A stretch of 64,000 nucleotides of DNA. Source: Cerioporus squamosus (lineage: Eukaryota > Basidiomycota > Agaricomycetes > Polyporales > Polyporaceae). Below, in pieces: positions 22,649-35,308 of the stretch. Each line of letters opens with the position of its first letter. Position 1 is the stretch's first letter. The translations under genes and the position numbers were made by a program. The notes below the pieces were generated by a model. The model was not told the DNA's origin and did not search any database. It saw nothing but the letters and a program-made list of their open reading frames with translations. The stretch spans positions 186,001 to 250,000 of the forward strand of contig JABYQS010000033.1 of the NCBI GenBank assembly GCA_022592435.1, in the 5' to 3' direction.

Positions 22649-23712
22649 ATGTTCTTCTCGAAGAGCCTTATCGCTGCTGCCGCGCTCTGCCTGAGCATGT
22701 CTCTCGAGGCACACGCGCATGCGGCCATTTCCCCGGCCCTTGGTGTCCAGGGTACCCCAGCCAGGAACGACGTCCAGCGCCCGTCGACGGCGAAGCCTTG
22801 CGGTAACATCAACGTTGCGCAGACCATCGATTCGTCCACCGCGGTGACGGCGGCCACGAACGGCTCGTTCGCTGCCACCATCACCAACTTCAACGCGTGC
22901 GTGTCTTATTCTGTTTTTCCTCCACGCGATGGCGCGCTAACTTGAATTGCCTGGTCCGCAGGGGTACCGACGGTTCGACGCAGGTCACCGCTCAGGTGGA
23001 CGCCACGGGCACCGGCAAGTCCTTTGTCAACGCCGAGGTCCTCCAGAACGGCGTCAAGGTACGTGTTCGATCCTCACGCCGTATGCGAACACGCGGTCTC
23101 ATTACTGGCATTTGCTTCGCAGAGCCCCACCACGACCGGCTCAACGCAGCTCGTCGTCCAGATGCCCGCCGGAACGACGTGCTCTGGTGGCGCCACCGGG
23201 GACAAGTGTCTCGTCACGTTCACGACCGCTGGTGGCTTCGGCAACTGCGTCGTTGTCCAGCAGGCAACTGCCGCTGGTAACAACGCGGGTGCGGGTACCG
23301 CTGCTGCGGGCACGAGTGCGTCTGGCACCGACACGACTGGGACGGACACGACCGCCGTGGCTTCTGCGGCCTCATCCACGGCGGCGGCTGCCACTTCTAC
23401 CACAACCACCACGACCACCGGCAAGCACCACAAGGGCAACAAGGCCAAGCAGGCGGCGGCTGCCGCTAAGGCCCAACAGCAGGCCGCTGCCGCGAAGGGT
23501 CAACAGCAGGCGGCTGCCAACAACACTCAGGCAGGCAAGTTCAAGGCGCTCGTCGAGTCGCTCCGCTCGAGCAAGTCTGTTGTACGTTCAGCCTCTATGA
23601 AGTCTCTCTGACGAGGTCGTGTATACTGATGGCGCGTTCATTTAAGGGCACGCGCGCTGCACGTATCGCCCGCCGTGCTGCTGAAGGCCCCGCCGTCGAG
23701 GTTCTTGCATGA
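22649..23712 (+). CDS. Egh16/Gas1-like secreted protein (DUF3129)
   Basis: A member of the Egh16H/Gas1 family, first noted as appressorium-stage proteins of plant pathogens but abundant in saprotrophic basidiomycetes; molecular function unknown. The first 21 or so residues are a signal peptide ending AHAHA. The mature domain begins AAISPALGVQGTPARNDVQR and has conserved AKPCGNIN, a Cys in TTCSGG, and DKCLVTFTTAGGFGNCVVVQQ, so three or four Cys form likely disulfides. A low-complexity tail rich in Ala, Thr, Gln and Lys (about 100 residues) follows, then a basic end. Exons: 22649-22896, 22962-23058, 23123-23581 and 23647-23712, all GT-AG. The final 66-nt exon encodes an Arg/Ala-rich end without a GPI signal. 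The protein is probably exported to the wall or medium. Confidence 0.82.
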
Positions 23713-24040
23713 GTTCAAGGGTCAGAGGTTGGAGGGCGGTCGCATGGTATCCTAGCTGTCCATGCCATAAGACTACGGTTGTGTGAGGGTCTGTGCGTTG
23801 CTGATGTCGATTGAGTCCGCAATCCATGCTCGTTGACATCTCCCTCTTCGTGCTGTGTGTGTGTTGTCTCCTGACACGGTTACTATGCGGGCTTTGGACC
23901 GCGACGTTCAGTCCGTTCCTAGCTGTGGTAACGGCAGGACCTTTCCGTACTAGTGTTACCTGAGTCGATGACTAAGCCGAATGTACCCATTTCCCGTACA
24001 AGAGGGTACTTGTACTGTAGTCGTCGACTGGTGCCCGCGT
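23713..24040. other. Intergenic between convergent genes
   Basis: Joins the 3' ends of the Egh16-like gene (plus) and the unrecognised minus-strand gene. No gene seen. Confidence 0.4.
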
Positions 24041-25744
24041 TCAACCGCCGTGTCTGGTGCGATCACGCATAGATGCAGATTCGTCTATCGTACAGCGACT
24101 CCGACTTCTGGTGACACTCATCGCTCCTCCTGTGGCGGCTGTCCTTCTCAAACACCACTTAACGGACCGCCTTCTCCTTTCCTGCATCGGGACGCCGCAC
24201 GCTTTCCGAATGTTCGTCCCGACCCACTCCAGCTTTCCGAGCTGCCACTCCGGGCCGTCGGAGTACGCGAAATCATCCTGTTTGAACTTCCCGCCATCCC
24301 CCGTGCGAACCTTCATGTGGAGCCACTGTGGTCAAAACAAATAGGACTGCCTCGAGGATGGACACCTTGTCCCCCAGAGGACCGAACAGCACGTCGCGAA
24401 CCTGCTTCGCTTCGGTCTTCTTCATCCCCCACTTGCGCCGCTCGGTGTTCCTGTATCCTCGCTTGCCCTTGCAGGGTACTCGCTCGAACCCGACATTGAA
24501 GAGAAGCCGCCAATCGTCGTGTCCTGCCTCCGGCTTCTTCAAGCTACGGATGTGGAAGATCTTGAGGCGTTCGTCGGCGGACGGCGCTGGGCTGTGGATA
24601 CGGTAGATAATCTTCAGGTTGCAGGGTGCTGGATAGTGGAGGTAGACGTCGCTCATAGCAGGGCGCGTGGGCGAGAAGATGCGAGTGAAGACGGTCGCGT
24701 CGTTCCACTGAGACGCCCGGACGCCGTACGACGACACGTCAGTCTCGGAAGGGGGGCTATAGACATACTAGCAAAGACGTACATAGACACCGTCAGAGCC
24801 GTCGTCACACGACTCTAGGCCTTGAGGAAGAACGCCATCGGACACCGCAGCTTGTTCTGCGGCGGTAAGTTTGGTGTGTTCGAGGACGGACCTGGTAGCG
24901 TTCTTGATCTTGTCCAGAAGAACTAGGCGGACGTCTCCATTGCGCCGAGACGCTCTCGCATCCGCACGAAGGTCCACTCGGCGTCCTGTCGTTGAGCTAC
25001 GTAGGCTGCCCAGTGCGGGTCCTTGGAGAGCGATAGGAGATGGAACATGGACTGTGCCTGCGCGAGAATATCCATAGAGCTTGCCTGCGGAGACGTCGGG
25101 GAAAGCTTGAGGCGCTTCCACTGGCGCATATAGTCGTGCTTGGAGAGGTATTCCACGATCGCGTCCTCGGGAACCAGGATCAGCCCTAAGATATCAACTT
25201 GCTCAGACGAGGTGAGGACCAACGATCATAAGGGCGTACCGATAGGACGATCTGTAGCTTTCTCGCTGTACATGAGAGTGTCCTCGGGGTTTCTGACAGA
25301 TGACTTCGATGTCAGGCGCTGGAAGAGTAGGATGAGCACATAACCGGCGCACGCAGACGGCGAGAGACTCACTCAGTGCTTGCTGGGAATGAGTAGAGCA
25401 TCTTCGACCTGCTCGACGATGGTGGACTATGAGCGGCTCTGGTAAGTTGACTATATGCGCGTCGACTTGTCGTCCCGTGCACCAGGAAACATTACCATGT
25501 CTTTCCCAATCATGTAGGAGGCCTTCAAGACTTCTTCTCTGCCCCCAGCAGCTGTCCGGATTGCGGCTGTAGCATCGTCGTTGTACCCGCGAATGACGAT
25601 GGCTTGCTTCTTCTGCGACGAGACCGTATCTCCTTTGGCAGCGGTTGCCCGGGGCGTACGAGCCCGTACGATCTGTTGCTGGAAGTCTTGCCGTGAGAGT
25701 CGAAACCCGAGCAGAGTCCGAGCGGGCGGGCTTGCGGAGGACAT
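24041..25744 (-). CDS. Unrecognised multi-exon protein, possibly damaged
   Basis: I do not recognise the family. A spliced reading gives roughly 450 residues. The N-terminus MSSASPPARTLLGFRLSRQD is basic and Ser/Arg-rich, followed by KKQAIVIRGYNDDATAAIR and an exon RLTSKSSVRNPEDTLMYSEK. A well-formed helical region comes next: LILVPEDAIVEYLSKHDYMR to FHLLSLSKDPHWAAYVAQR. Then come VLLDKIKNATRSVLEHTKLT and a C-terminal part with WGMKKTEAKQVRDVLFGPLG and DDFAYSDGPEWQLGKLEW. Two joins need frame changes that introns do not explain: near 24955, where one extra G would give ERLGRNGDVRL, and near 24315 before WLHMKV. Either the sequence has errors or the gene is decaying. Start and last exon are tentative. 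Confidence 0.45.
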
Positions 25745-26216
25745 GGTGAACGATGGTCAAGTTAGCATGGGGACGCACGGGAGATCTGAGTCTAAATAGC
25801 CCCAGAGCTGGCCTTGGCCCATGACGCGGACAATGCGTCGGAGCTGCTTGGCTATCGCAGCTAAGTCCCTGTCACTCGACCGGAGTCTCGCGACCATCGC
25901 CGTAATTCGTATTGGCCCCCGTCGCGCGTTGTCACAATCACGAGACTGTGTCACAGCCGCGACACAGTGAATCGCCCGCGAGTCGACTCGGTGACTGGAG
26001 TATGTTGCTCGTGGAGGTACCAGGGGACAACTGCAACCCTATTGACTCATTCCCATTCCGCATCCAACCCAGAGTCAGGCCCGACTTCTACGTCAACTGG
26101 AGGTTGAAGCCTCGATTGTCTGGGGTTACCACCAACCCTCTCGTTTCCCGTACTCATCCCTTTCACTGCATCAAAACACGAGCACGTTCTCTGCGCATGT
26201 CATCATCTGAAATTAC
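25745..26216. other. Intergenic, no gene seen
   Basis: Upstream region of the gene starting at 25744 and 3' flank of the next minus-strand gene. No coding motif recognised on either strand. Confidence 0.35.
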
Positions 26217-26949
26217 TCACTTTTCGAACCAATGAGCTGAAGTACGCCCTGCTGCTATGATCGCTTTCTGGAGGACGCGAAACATATCATTCGTGCCAAA
26301 AGCATCATAGAGAGCAAATTCGCTCACGTGCAACTGCTCGTGGGCTTGTTGAGGTTGAGTCACAGTGATTTAGGCCGGGTCAGTAACTTCCTTGAAGGCG
26401 CCGTCAATCGCAAACGTGAGCCTGATTCTGTTCGATATTAAGACGCGAACTTACATGACCAAGTCCTGGACATGCTGGACATCCAATTTGGCTGCAGTGA
26501 AGATGGTCGAATCTGCAAACATAGCAGAGTACGCCCAATGCCCTGAGTAAGATCGCATTACCCGGTGGAGCTTTCGAGACAGCGCACTGCACCATGGCTT
26601 GAATATCCAGGATGATCGACAGAACTGCAATCTGTGCCAGTTCTGCTACGTAAATCGTTATCTGATGAATGGAGGTCCTAAGTGTCGAGGACAGCTCACG
26701 AAGTGACAGAGACTGACACCACAAGGAAGGAGGTATCTTGAAGAAACCTGTGCGTAGTGGACAATGCGTCTTCCAGTCGATTCCCGGGGGGGATAGATGA
26801 CGCAACTGTTCGAGAACGGCGTAAATGAGATCCCACATGGTTTCGACATTATGTTGCCCAACTTGCGATACAGTGGCATTCATGGCAGCAGTCGAACTGG
26901 AGCCCTGTCCGTGACCATGCTCCCGATGCACCGGCTGTCGACCATTCAT
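26217..26949 (-). CDS. Unrecognised small helical protein, multi-exon
   Basis: Family unknown. The first exon encodes MWDLIYAVLEQLRHL after a polar N-terminus. After splicing, AELAQIAVLSIILDIQAMVQ is followed by DSTIFTAAKLDVQHVQDLVM, LTFAIDGAFK and then HVSEFALYDAFGTNDMFRVL, ending SAHWFEK. The introns after KAPP and after QDLVM have clean GT-AG ends and restore amphipathic helices that the unspliced frame lacks; that is the main evidence that this is a real gene. Total size is about 170-200 residues, with no signal peptide or clear membrane helix. The first intron and the exact C-terminus are uncertain. Confidence 0.42.
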
Positions 26950-27100
26950 GTGAAGTACATATTATACCTGGAATAGCTAGTAACAACTTACAGTACACAG
27001 AGGATAAGACGTGAGGTACATAGTTGTCATATGTAACGGAAGATGTTGGCTTTCTGTGACGTAGTCAACACACGGGTTTACTCCTGCTGGAACCGAATTC

Positions 27101-27497
27101 TTAGGTACGTACCACATTCCGACGATAACCGCCCTCGACCTGTCCACCTTCAAACTCCGTGTTGGCTAGCGAGCCCTGCCGCTCCTTCCAGGCATTCATC
27201 ATTGCAGCGTCTTTCTCCGCCACCGACATCTTCTCCTTGGCCTTGTCGTTTGGGCGTGACCGTTTGTCCGAAACTTCCTCGAGCTCCTTCGGACTGGGAT
27301 CATGTTCGGTGGCGGCCTATGCATGTCTTGCTCAATAGAGGGTATAAGAAGCCGCATTGAGCGAGGCCCTCACCTGCTTCTCACTCTCCCTCGTCGCAGC
27401 GGTCGCGAAAGTCCGAACATAGGGATGTGTCGCTGTAATGCTCCGGCTGCCCACTAGCTTCCCAGCTGACCGAAGAGTGTTGTTCGACAAGGACATA
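27101..27497 (-). CDS. Small probable mitochondrial protein
   Basis: About 110 residues in two exons. The N-terminus, MSLSNNTLRSAGKLVGSRS followed by ITATHPYVRTFATAAT, is rich in Ser/Arg/Thr and lacks acids, as in a mitochondrial presequence. The mature part is short and highly charged: ELEEVSDKRSRPNDKAKEKM and MNAWKERQGSLANTEFEGG, ending with a Gly-rich VEGGYRRNV. The layout recalls small soluble matrix or ATPase-inhibitor-like proteins, but no family motif is decisive. The intron after RESEKQ has a GTGAGG donor. The frame ends at a TAA at 27101-27103, although a further intron after YRRNV (GTACGT) is possible. It shares a 308-bp divergent promoter with ATG17. Confidence 0.55.
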
Positions 27498-27805
27498 GTT
27501 CTAGAGGGAAGCAGGAGGTTGATTGAACAGATGTCGCCAGGTATCTGAGTAAGTAGAGACGGTGCAGCAAGACGTGGTTCCGAGGAAGGGCAGTGGGCGC
27601 GCGGCTCCACTGGGCAGCCACTGGCCATGACGGAACGAAAGGAACCCGGACCGATGTATCCGGAGTCTCCGGACCCACTGCCACTGGTCACTACTAGTAC
27701 TGTCAGTTCCATAGAACCGCATTGGATGTGTCTGCAGTGCTAGCTACTTGTTAACCACCTGCGCTTGCCGACTTCTGGTGACCCCTGAGGCTTGAGACCG
27801 TTACA
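27498..27805. other. Divergent promoter region, small mitochondrial gene / ATG17
   Basis: 308 bp between two ATGs pointing away from each other. No TATA box stands out and no other gene is seen. Confidence 0.4.
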
Positions 27806-29771
27806 ATGCTGGAACTACCGTCTGCTCACCCTGAGCATGAGCAACCGCATATCGTCGAGCTCGTACTCCAAGCCAAGAAGGCATTGCAGCAAGGCCAAGA
27901 ACTATGCTTGCATGCCAGCTCGGTTTCTGCTGCATCGGCCCAGACAGCGGTGGACGTACTGGCATTGGATGCTCAGGTCAGGTGGATGTCCGAAGCGGTG
28001 CTTGACCAGCTCAAGGTGCGTCCATGGCACGTCCTCAGACCGCCGAGGCCCCATCCTGATCGACCACCGACCACTCCAGCTTGCTGCCCAAGTGGCGAAG
28101 AGCATAGAGCAGAAGCGCTCTGAGCTCGACAGACAGGTTGAGGTACGCGTTGTCAATGTGTCGCCCACTCAACATGTCGCCGTGACGCTGCGCTTGCTTC
28201 CAGGAATGGGACAACATCCGCAACCAACGCACCGACGCGCTCGACGCTGTGCTCGAGTCCCTGGGCACGCAGACTGTCCCGCCAGACTTCCACACCGTCT
28301 CCGCGGACTCTTCGCCTTTTGGCAGCCAGAATAACTCCGATGATGAGCAGGAAGAGTACCATCCCCACGACGACACCACCCCGTTTGGTCCTCCCCAGCC
28401 AAGCACGAGCCCGCGCATGAGCCCCACCGACACCATTCGCAACCGGTCGCCAGTGCTGAGGCGACAACAGCGCAGGGACCGGAGGAGGGCAGATCGGAGT
28501 CGGTGGAAGACGTTGCGGGACTTCGTGAATGAGCGTGCGATTGAGGATTTGCTGGACACGATCGAGAAGGAACGGTTAGAGCTCGATGTGCGTTCTTCCC
28601 TCTACTGTGCTTCACTCTCCGGTGAACTGTCGCATCAGGACATTCTCGCAACTACATCGGACTACCCTGAGTCGCTGTCGAAGACGATCGGGGCTATCAG
28701 GGAGATGGTCCCCGTCGAGGTCCCGTTGCCCTCATTTAGCGAGATTTTCTCCTTGCAGGAGGCGACGTCGACGAAGATGGCGGAGGAGCTTGAGTCGCTT
28801 GCTCACCACTACCACAACATGTCGAATGCTCTACACGACTTTGAAGCGGGAGAGGAGTTTGGGGAGGAAGATATGCAAGGTCAACTGCAGCTCCGTCGTT
28901 CACCGCGTCATGCTTACATGGCATGCAGGCATGACCCAGGACGCGGAGGCGCTCCCCGTCATCATCTCCGAGCTAGAGAGTAGCATGCAATCCATTGAAG
29001 GATTCCAGTCAGTCTTCTCATATGTGTAGCTAGCGTCACATGTGCTCACATTGCCGGTTCTAGTGAACAACTGCTGGCCGCGAAGACCGCAGCGCAGGAA
29101 CATCTTCAAGTGCACAGGCGGACGCTCACCGACCTTGACGAGCTCGGCGATATCATGTCAGAGATGCTCGAACGACAGCAGAATGTCGAGGTACGGCTCT
29201 CAACTCTTCTGTGTGTTCTCATTCGTTCTCATCGATTGCGCAATATGCAGAACGAGAGCATAGACCATCTTTCCTACCTCCACGCGCAACTTCGGCCGCT
29301 CGAGGAGCTGCACCACAAGTATACCTCGTACCAATACGCGTACAGCAAGCTCATCTTGGAGCTGGCGCGGCGCAAACAGTACCGGGAAGCAGCACAGCGG
29401 ATTGTGGCGACTATGACCGCGCAGCTTGATGCCATGACTGAAGGTTAGTCCTCACTCATTTCGAGATTGGCTCGGCGGCTGATACCTAGGGCTCGCAGAG
29501 GAACGACTACTCCGGGCTGAGTTTCAGGCTGAGCACGGACAGTATATCCCAGAAGACTTCTGTCTCTACGTCGAAAATCCGCCAAACCGCTGGACAGTAT
29601 CGACGTGGAACAACGAACCGCTGGAGACGCTCCCCGTCATCGAGAATGATCTGATTGAAGAGGTGAGCGCATGTCTGCTCCTCTATAGCGTCGCAGATCT
29701 TAGACTTCGCCTAGGCAAAGCAGCGGACAATGGGGGTGGAGGCAGCTATCAGCACGAGCCAAAGCCTGTGA
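27806..29771 (+). CDS. ATG17: Autophagy scaffold protein Atg17
   Basis: Atg17 is the elongated helical scaffold that, with Atg1-Atg13 and its partners, organises the phagophore assembly site. The N-terminal helix HIVELVLQAKKALQQGQELC and the next segment SASAQTAVDVLALDAQVRWM are strongly conserved in basidiomycete Atg17. The following exons give AKSIEQKRSELDRQVEEWD and QRTDALDAVLESLGTQ. A Ser/Asp/Pro-rich insertion of about 60 residues (from FGSQNNSDDEQEEY) interrupts the coil, as in relatives. Long coiled-coil helices follow: FVNERAIEDLLDTIEKER, EQLLAAKTAAQEHLQ and ELARRKQYREAAQRIVATM. The C-terminus has EDFCLYVENPPNRWTVSTW. About 475 residues in eight or nine exons with no frame breaks. The ATG at 27806 is close to the first conserved helix. 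The last exon is 29715-29771. Confidence 0.87.
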
Positions 29772-29837
29772 TTCCGTACTACGCATTCGTCTTGTTGTAC
29801 TCCTGAGACATGAATCTGGACGTCGTGTGATGGAAAG

Positions 29838-29842
29838 AAAAA
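29838..29842 (-). terminator. Pol III terminator of the tRNA gene
   Basis: A run of five T on the minus strand, about 20 nt beyond the tRNA 3' end; the usual RNA polymerase III stop signal. Confidence 0.6.
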
Positions 29843-29861
29843 GGCCAATCACTACTCGCCA

Positions 29862-29949
29862 TGAGTCGGCCCAGGTTCGAACTGAGGACCTTCTGTGCAC
29901 GTCACACGACATGTTAGACAGATGCGATAACCGACTACGCCACCGACCC
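29862..29949 (-). tRNA. tRNA-Val(AAC) with a 14-nt intron
   Basis: Folds as a complete tRNA. The acceptor stem GGGTCGG pairs with CCGACTC (one G-T pair), discriminator A. The D arm carries box A TGGCGTAGTCGG; the anticodon stem TCTGT/ACAGA closes loop CTAACA...C; and the T arm CTCAG/CTGGG holds TTCGAAC (box B). The anticodon AAC is at plus-strand 29913-29915, reading GTT valine codons. A 14-nt intron (29898-29911) follows position 37, the canonical site. Mature length is 74 nt before CCA addition. It lies between ATG17 and ARP3, on the opposite strand. Confidence 0.88.
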
Positions 29950-30056
29950 GTGGTTGATCGTTTTCTCAGGCTGGTCAGGGAGCGCCTGGCCAGGCTCGCG
30001 TCTACTAGGATGCGCGTGCGGGAGTGGTAGTACGCCCTGGCCTGTACCGAACGACG

Positions 30057-31813
30057 ATGTCCCTCCTCGCGCCGATTATCTGCGACAATGGTACCGGTTT
30101 CTCCAAAGTTGGGTGCGTGCGCGACTGGCATGAGGACTCATTATCGTATCTGACCCACCCGAAGGTATGCTGGGAACTCGGATCCATCCTTGTAGGTCCA
30201 TCCCACTCGTGTTGCGCCGTCGGGTTGCTCATCCTACCCCAGTGTCTTCCCCACCGCGATAGCGACCCGTGGACCCGCCGCACAACCCAGTCGCACAGGC
30301 CCTGCCCTGCCCTCCAAACCTGGTCATCTCGCGTCCAAGCGCGGCGTCGAGGACCTCGACTTCTTCATCGGCGACGAGGCCCTGGCCAATGCTCAGACTC
30401 CCGGCTATGGAGTCAACTACCCCATCCGCCACGGTCAGATCGAGAACTGGGACTACATGGAGCGGTACTGGGAGCAGACGATCTTCAAGTACCTGCGTGC
30501 GGAGCCTGAGGACCACTACTTTCTCCTCGTGCGTACCCCGCCTCTGCCTGCAGCGCAGCACGCGTGCAGCGTCTGATCTACCCCGATTCCATGTGCTGTG
30601 CAGACCGAGCCCCCTTTGAACCCCCCTGAGAACCGCGAGCAGACCGCGGAGATCTTCTTTGAGTCGTTCAACATCAAGGGTCTGTACATTGCCGTGCAGG
30701 CCGTTCTCGCCCTCGCCGCATCCTGGTCGTCGAACCGCGTCACTGACCGCACGCTCACGGGTACTGTCATTGACTCTGGAGATGGTGTGACGCACGTAAT
30801 CCCCTGCGCGGAGGGATACGTCATTGGCAGTGCCATCAAGCACATCCCCATCGCAGGTCGCGACATCACCCAGTTCGTGCTGAACCTCATGCGTGAGCGT
30901 GGGGAGATGGCGAACGTCCCTCCCGAAGACCACCTCAAGGTTGCGGGCAAGGTCAAGGAGCAGTACAGCTACGTCTGCCAGGACATCGTCAAGGAGTTCA
31001 GGAAGTACGACCAGGAGCCGTACAAGTACTTCGCGCGTTACGAGGGAGAGCACACCGTGACGGGACGGGTACGTACAGAAGGATGCTCCGCCCCGCATCC
31101 ATGTTGACCGACGCACCCGCACAGAAATATGCGATTGACGTCGGCTACGAGCGATTCCTTGCTCCCGAAATCTTCTTCAACCCCGAGATCTACTCGTCCG
31201 ACTTCTTGACACCGCTCCCGGAGATCGTCGACGGTGTCATTCAGCAGTCACCTATTGACGTTCGTCGAGGTCTGTACAAGGTCTGTACACCTTTTAAACA
31301 CAATCCCCACTGTATGCCGACAAGTCTCACCTGCTTGCTAGAACATCGTGCTTTCCGGTGGCTCCACGATGTTCCAGCACTTTGGGAACCGTCTCAAGCG
31401 CGACCTGAAGCAGATTGTGGACCGCCGGCTGGACGCCAGCATGGCGGCAAGCGGCAGCCAGATGCGGGTGAGTATCATGATCCTCTTCATTGGAAGGTCG
31501 CGGCCTTATCCTGCATACAGTCGTCTGGCGTCGAAGTCGACGTCATCTCGCACAAGCGTCAACGGTCTGTATCTCCCATTCCCACTTTACGCGTGCACAA
31601 GCTCACCTTCCATCTCAGCTATGCCGTATGGTTCGGTGGTTCGCTCATGGCGTCTTTGGTGAGTGGTATGCTTGTGCTGCACGAGGGGCCTATCTCATGC
31701 AGGATGCTCCATGTCAGCCCGAGTTCTACTCGTTCTGCCACACGAAGGCACAGTACGACGAGATTGGCCCCAGCATCTGCAGACGCTACCAGATCTTCGG
31801 CAGCGCGACCTAG
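30057..31813 (+). CDS. ARP3: Actin-related protein 3 (Arp2/3 complex)
   Basis: Arp3 is the actin-like subunit of the Arp2/3 complex that starts branched actin filaments for endocytosis and polarised growth. The protein opens [18 protein letters not shown] and after two introns reads [18 protein letters not shown]. Both nucleotide loops are present: DNGTG near residue 11 and [13 protein letters not shown] near 165. Further family blocks are [71 protein letters not shown] (a fungal Arp3 insertion), [19 protein letters not shown] and [13 protein letters not shown]. The C-terminus is [19 protein letters not shown]. About 430 residues in nine or so exons, all joining in frame. It converges with SelO, whose 3' end lies 236 bp away. 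Confidence 0.93.
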
Positions 31814-32048
31814 GCATAGACAGGACAAGGATGGATGTACTGTACGTACGCATGATTCGGAACGAAATTCAATGTACTCTACTGCTTGGACGTCGCTCGC
31901 AGCACGCCAGCAAGTGTGCTGCGCACCTGTACTGTCTTCTCGGACGAACCTTGGCATGGGATTCATACAACGGGCTGGTTGACACTCCACCTGTCCAGGA
32001 ATACAGGGAGCACGTAATGCTACAGTACTATACATATACTTCGCCTGC

Positions 32049-34855
<2,807 letters not shown>

Positions 34856-35308
34856 GCGTGCGGTGGTTATGAGGAAAAGAGGGAGAGCTTACGGACGTTC
34901 AGTCAGCGACTGCTGTTCTCACCGTCCAAGGTCACGGAGGCTCCGTCATCAGCGTGGTGGATGCGGTAATCTTGTCCCGTGGGCCCCAGAGTGCGCGCGG
35001 AGTTGGCCTCCTAGGTTGCCGTTGAACGTTTGAACGTTGAACAAGCAAAACAAGCAAGTGCTACAGTAAGCTTGAGCCATGCATATGTGAGTGCGTTGGT
35101 TGTGCAAAGCAGAGGTACGCGTATAGGCGCTGCATACTGTCGGCCGCCGACTCGGTGCGCGAGATTAAACTGGCTGTGGTGAGACAACATCCATTAGACC
35201 AGGCATCAAGAAACAACATGTACTAGTACTGGTAGTGGTGGTGGTACAAAGTCAAGTGGTATATACGGTCATCAACACTGAACAGTCCTTCCGCGAGGGT
35301 AGAAGCTA
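34856..35308. other. Intergenic, no gene seen
   Basis: Promoter side of the SelO gene and 3' flank of the acyl-CoA dehydrogenase gene, both minus strand. Nothing else recognised. Confidence 0.4.
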
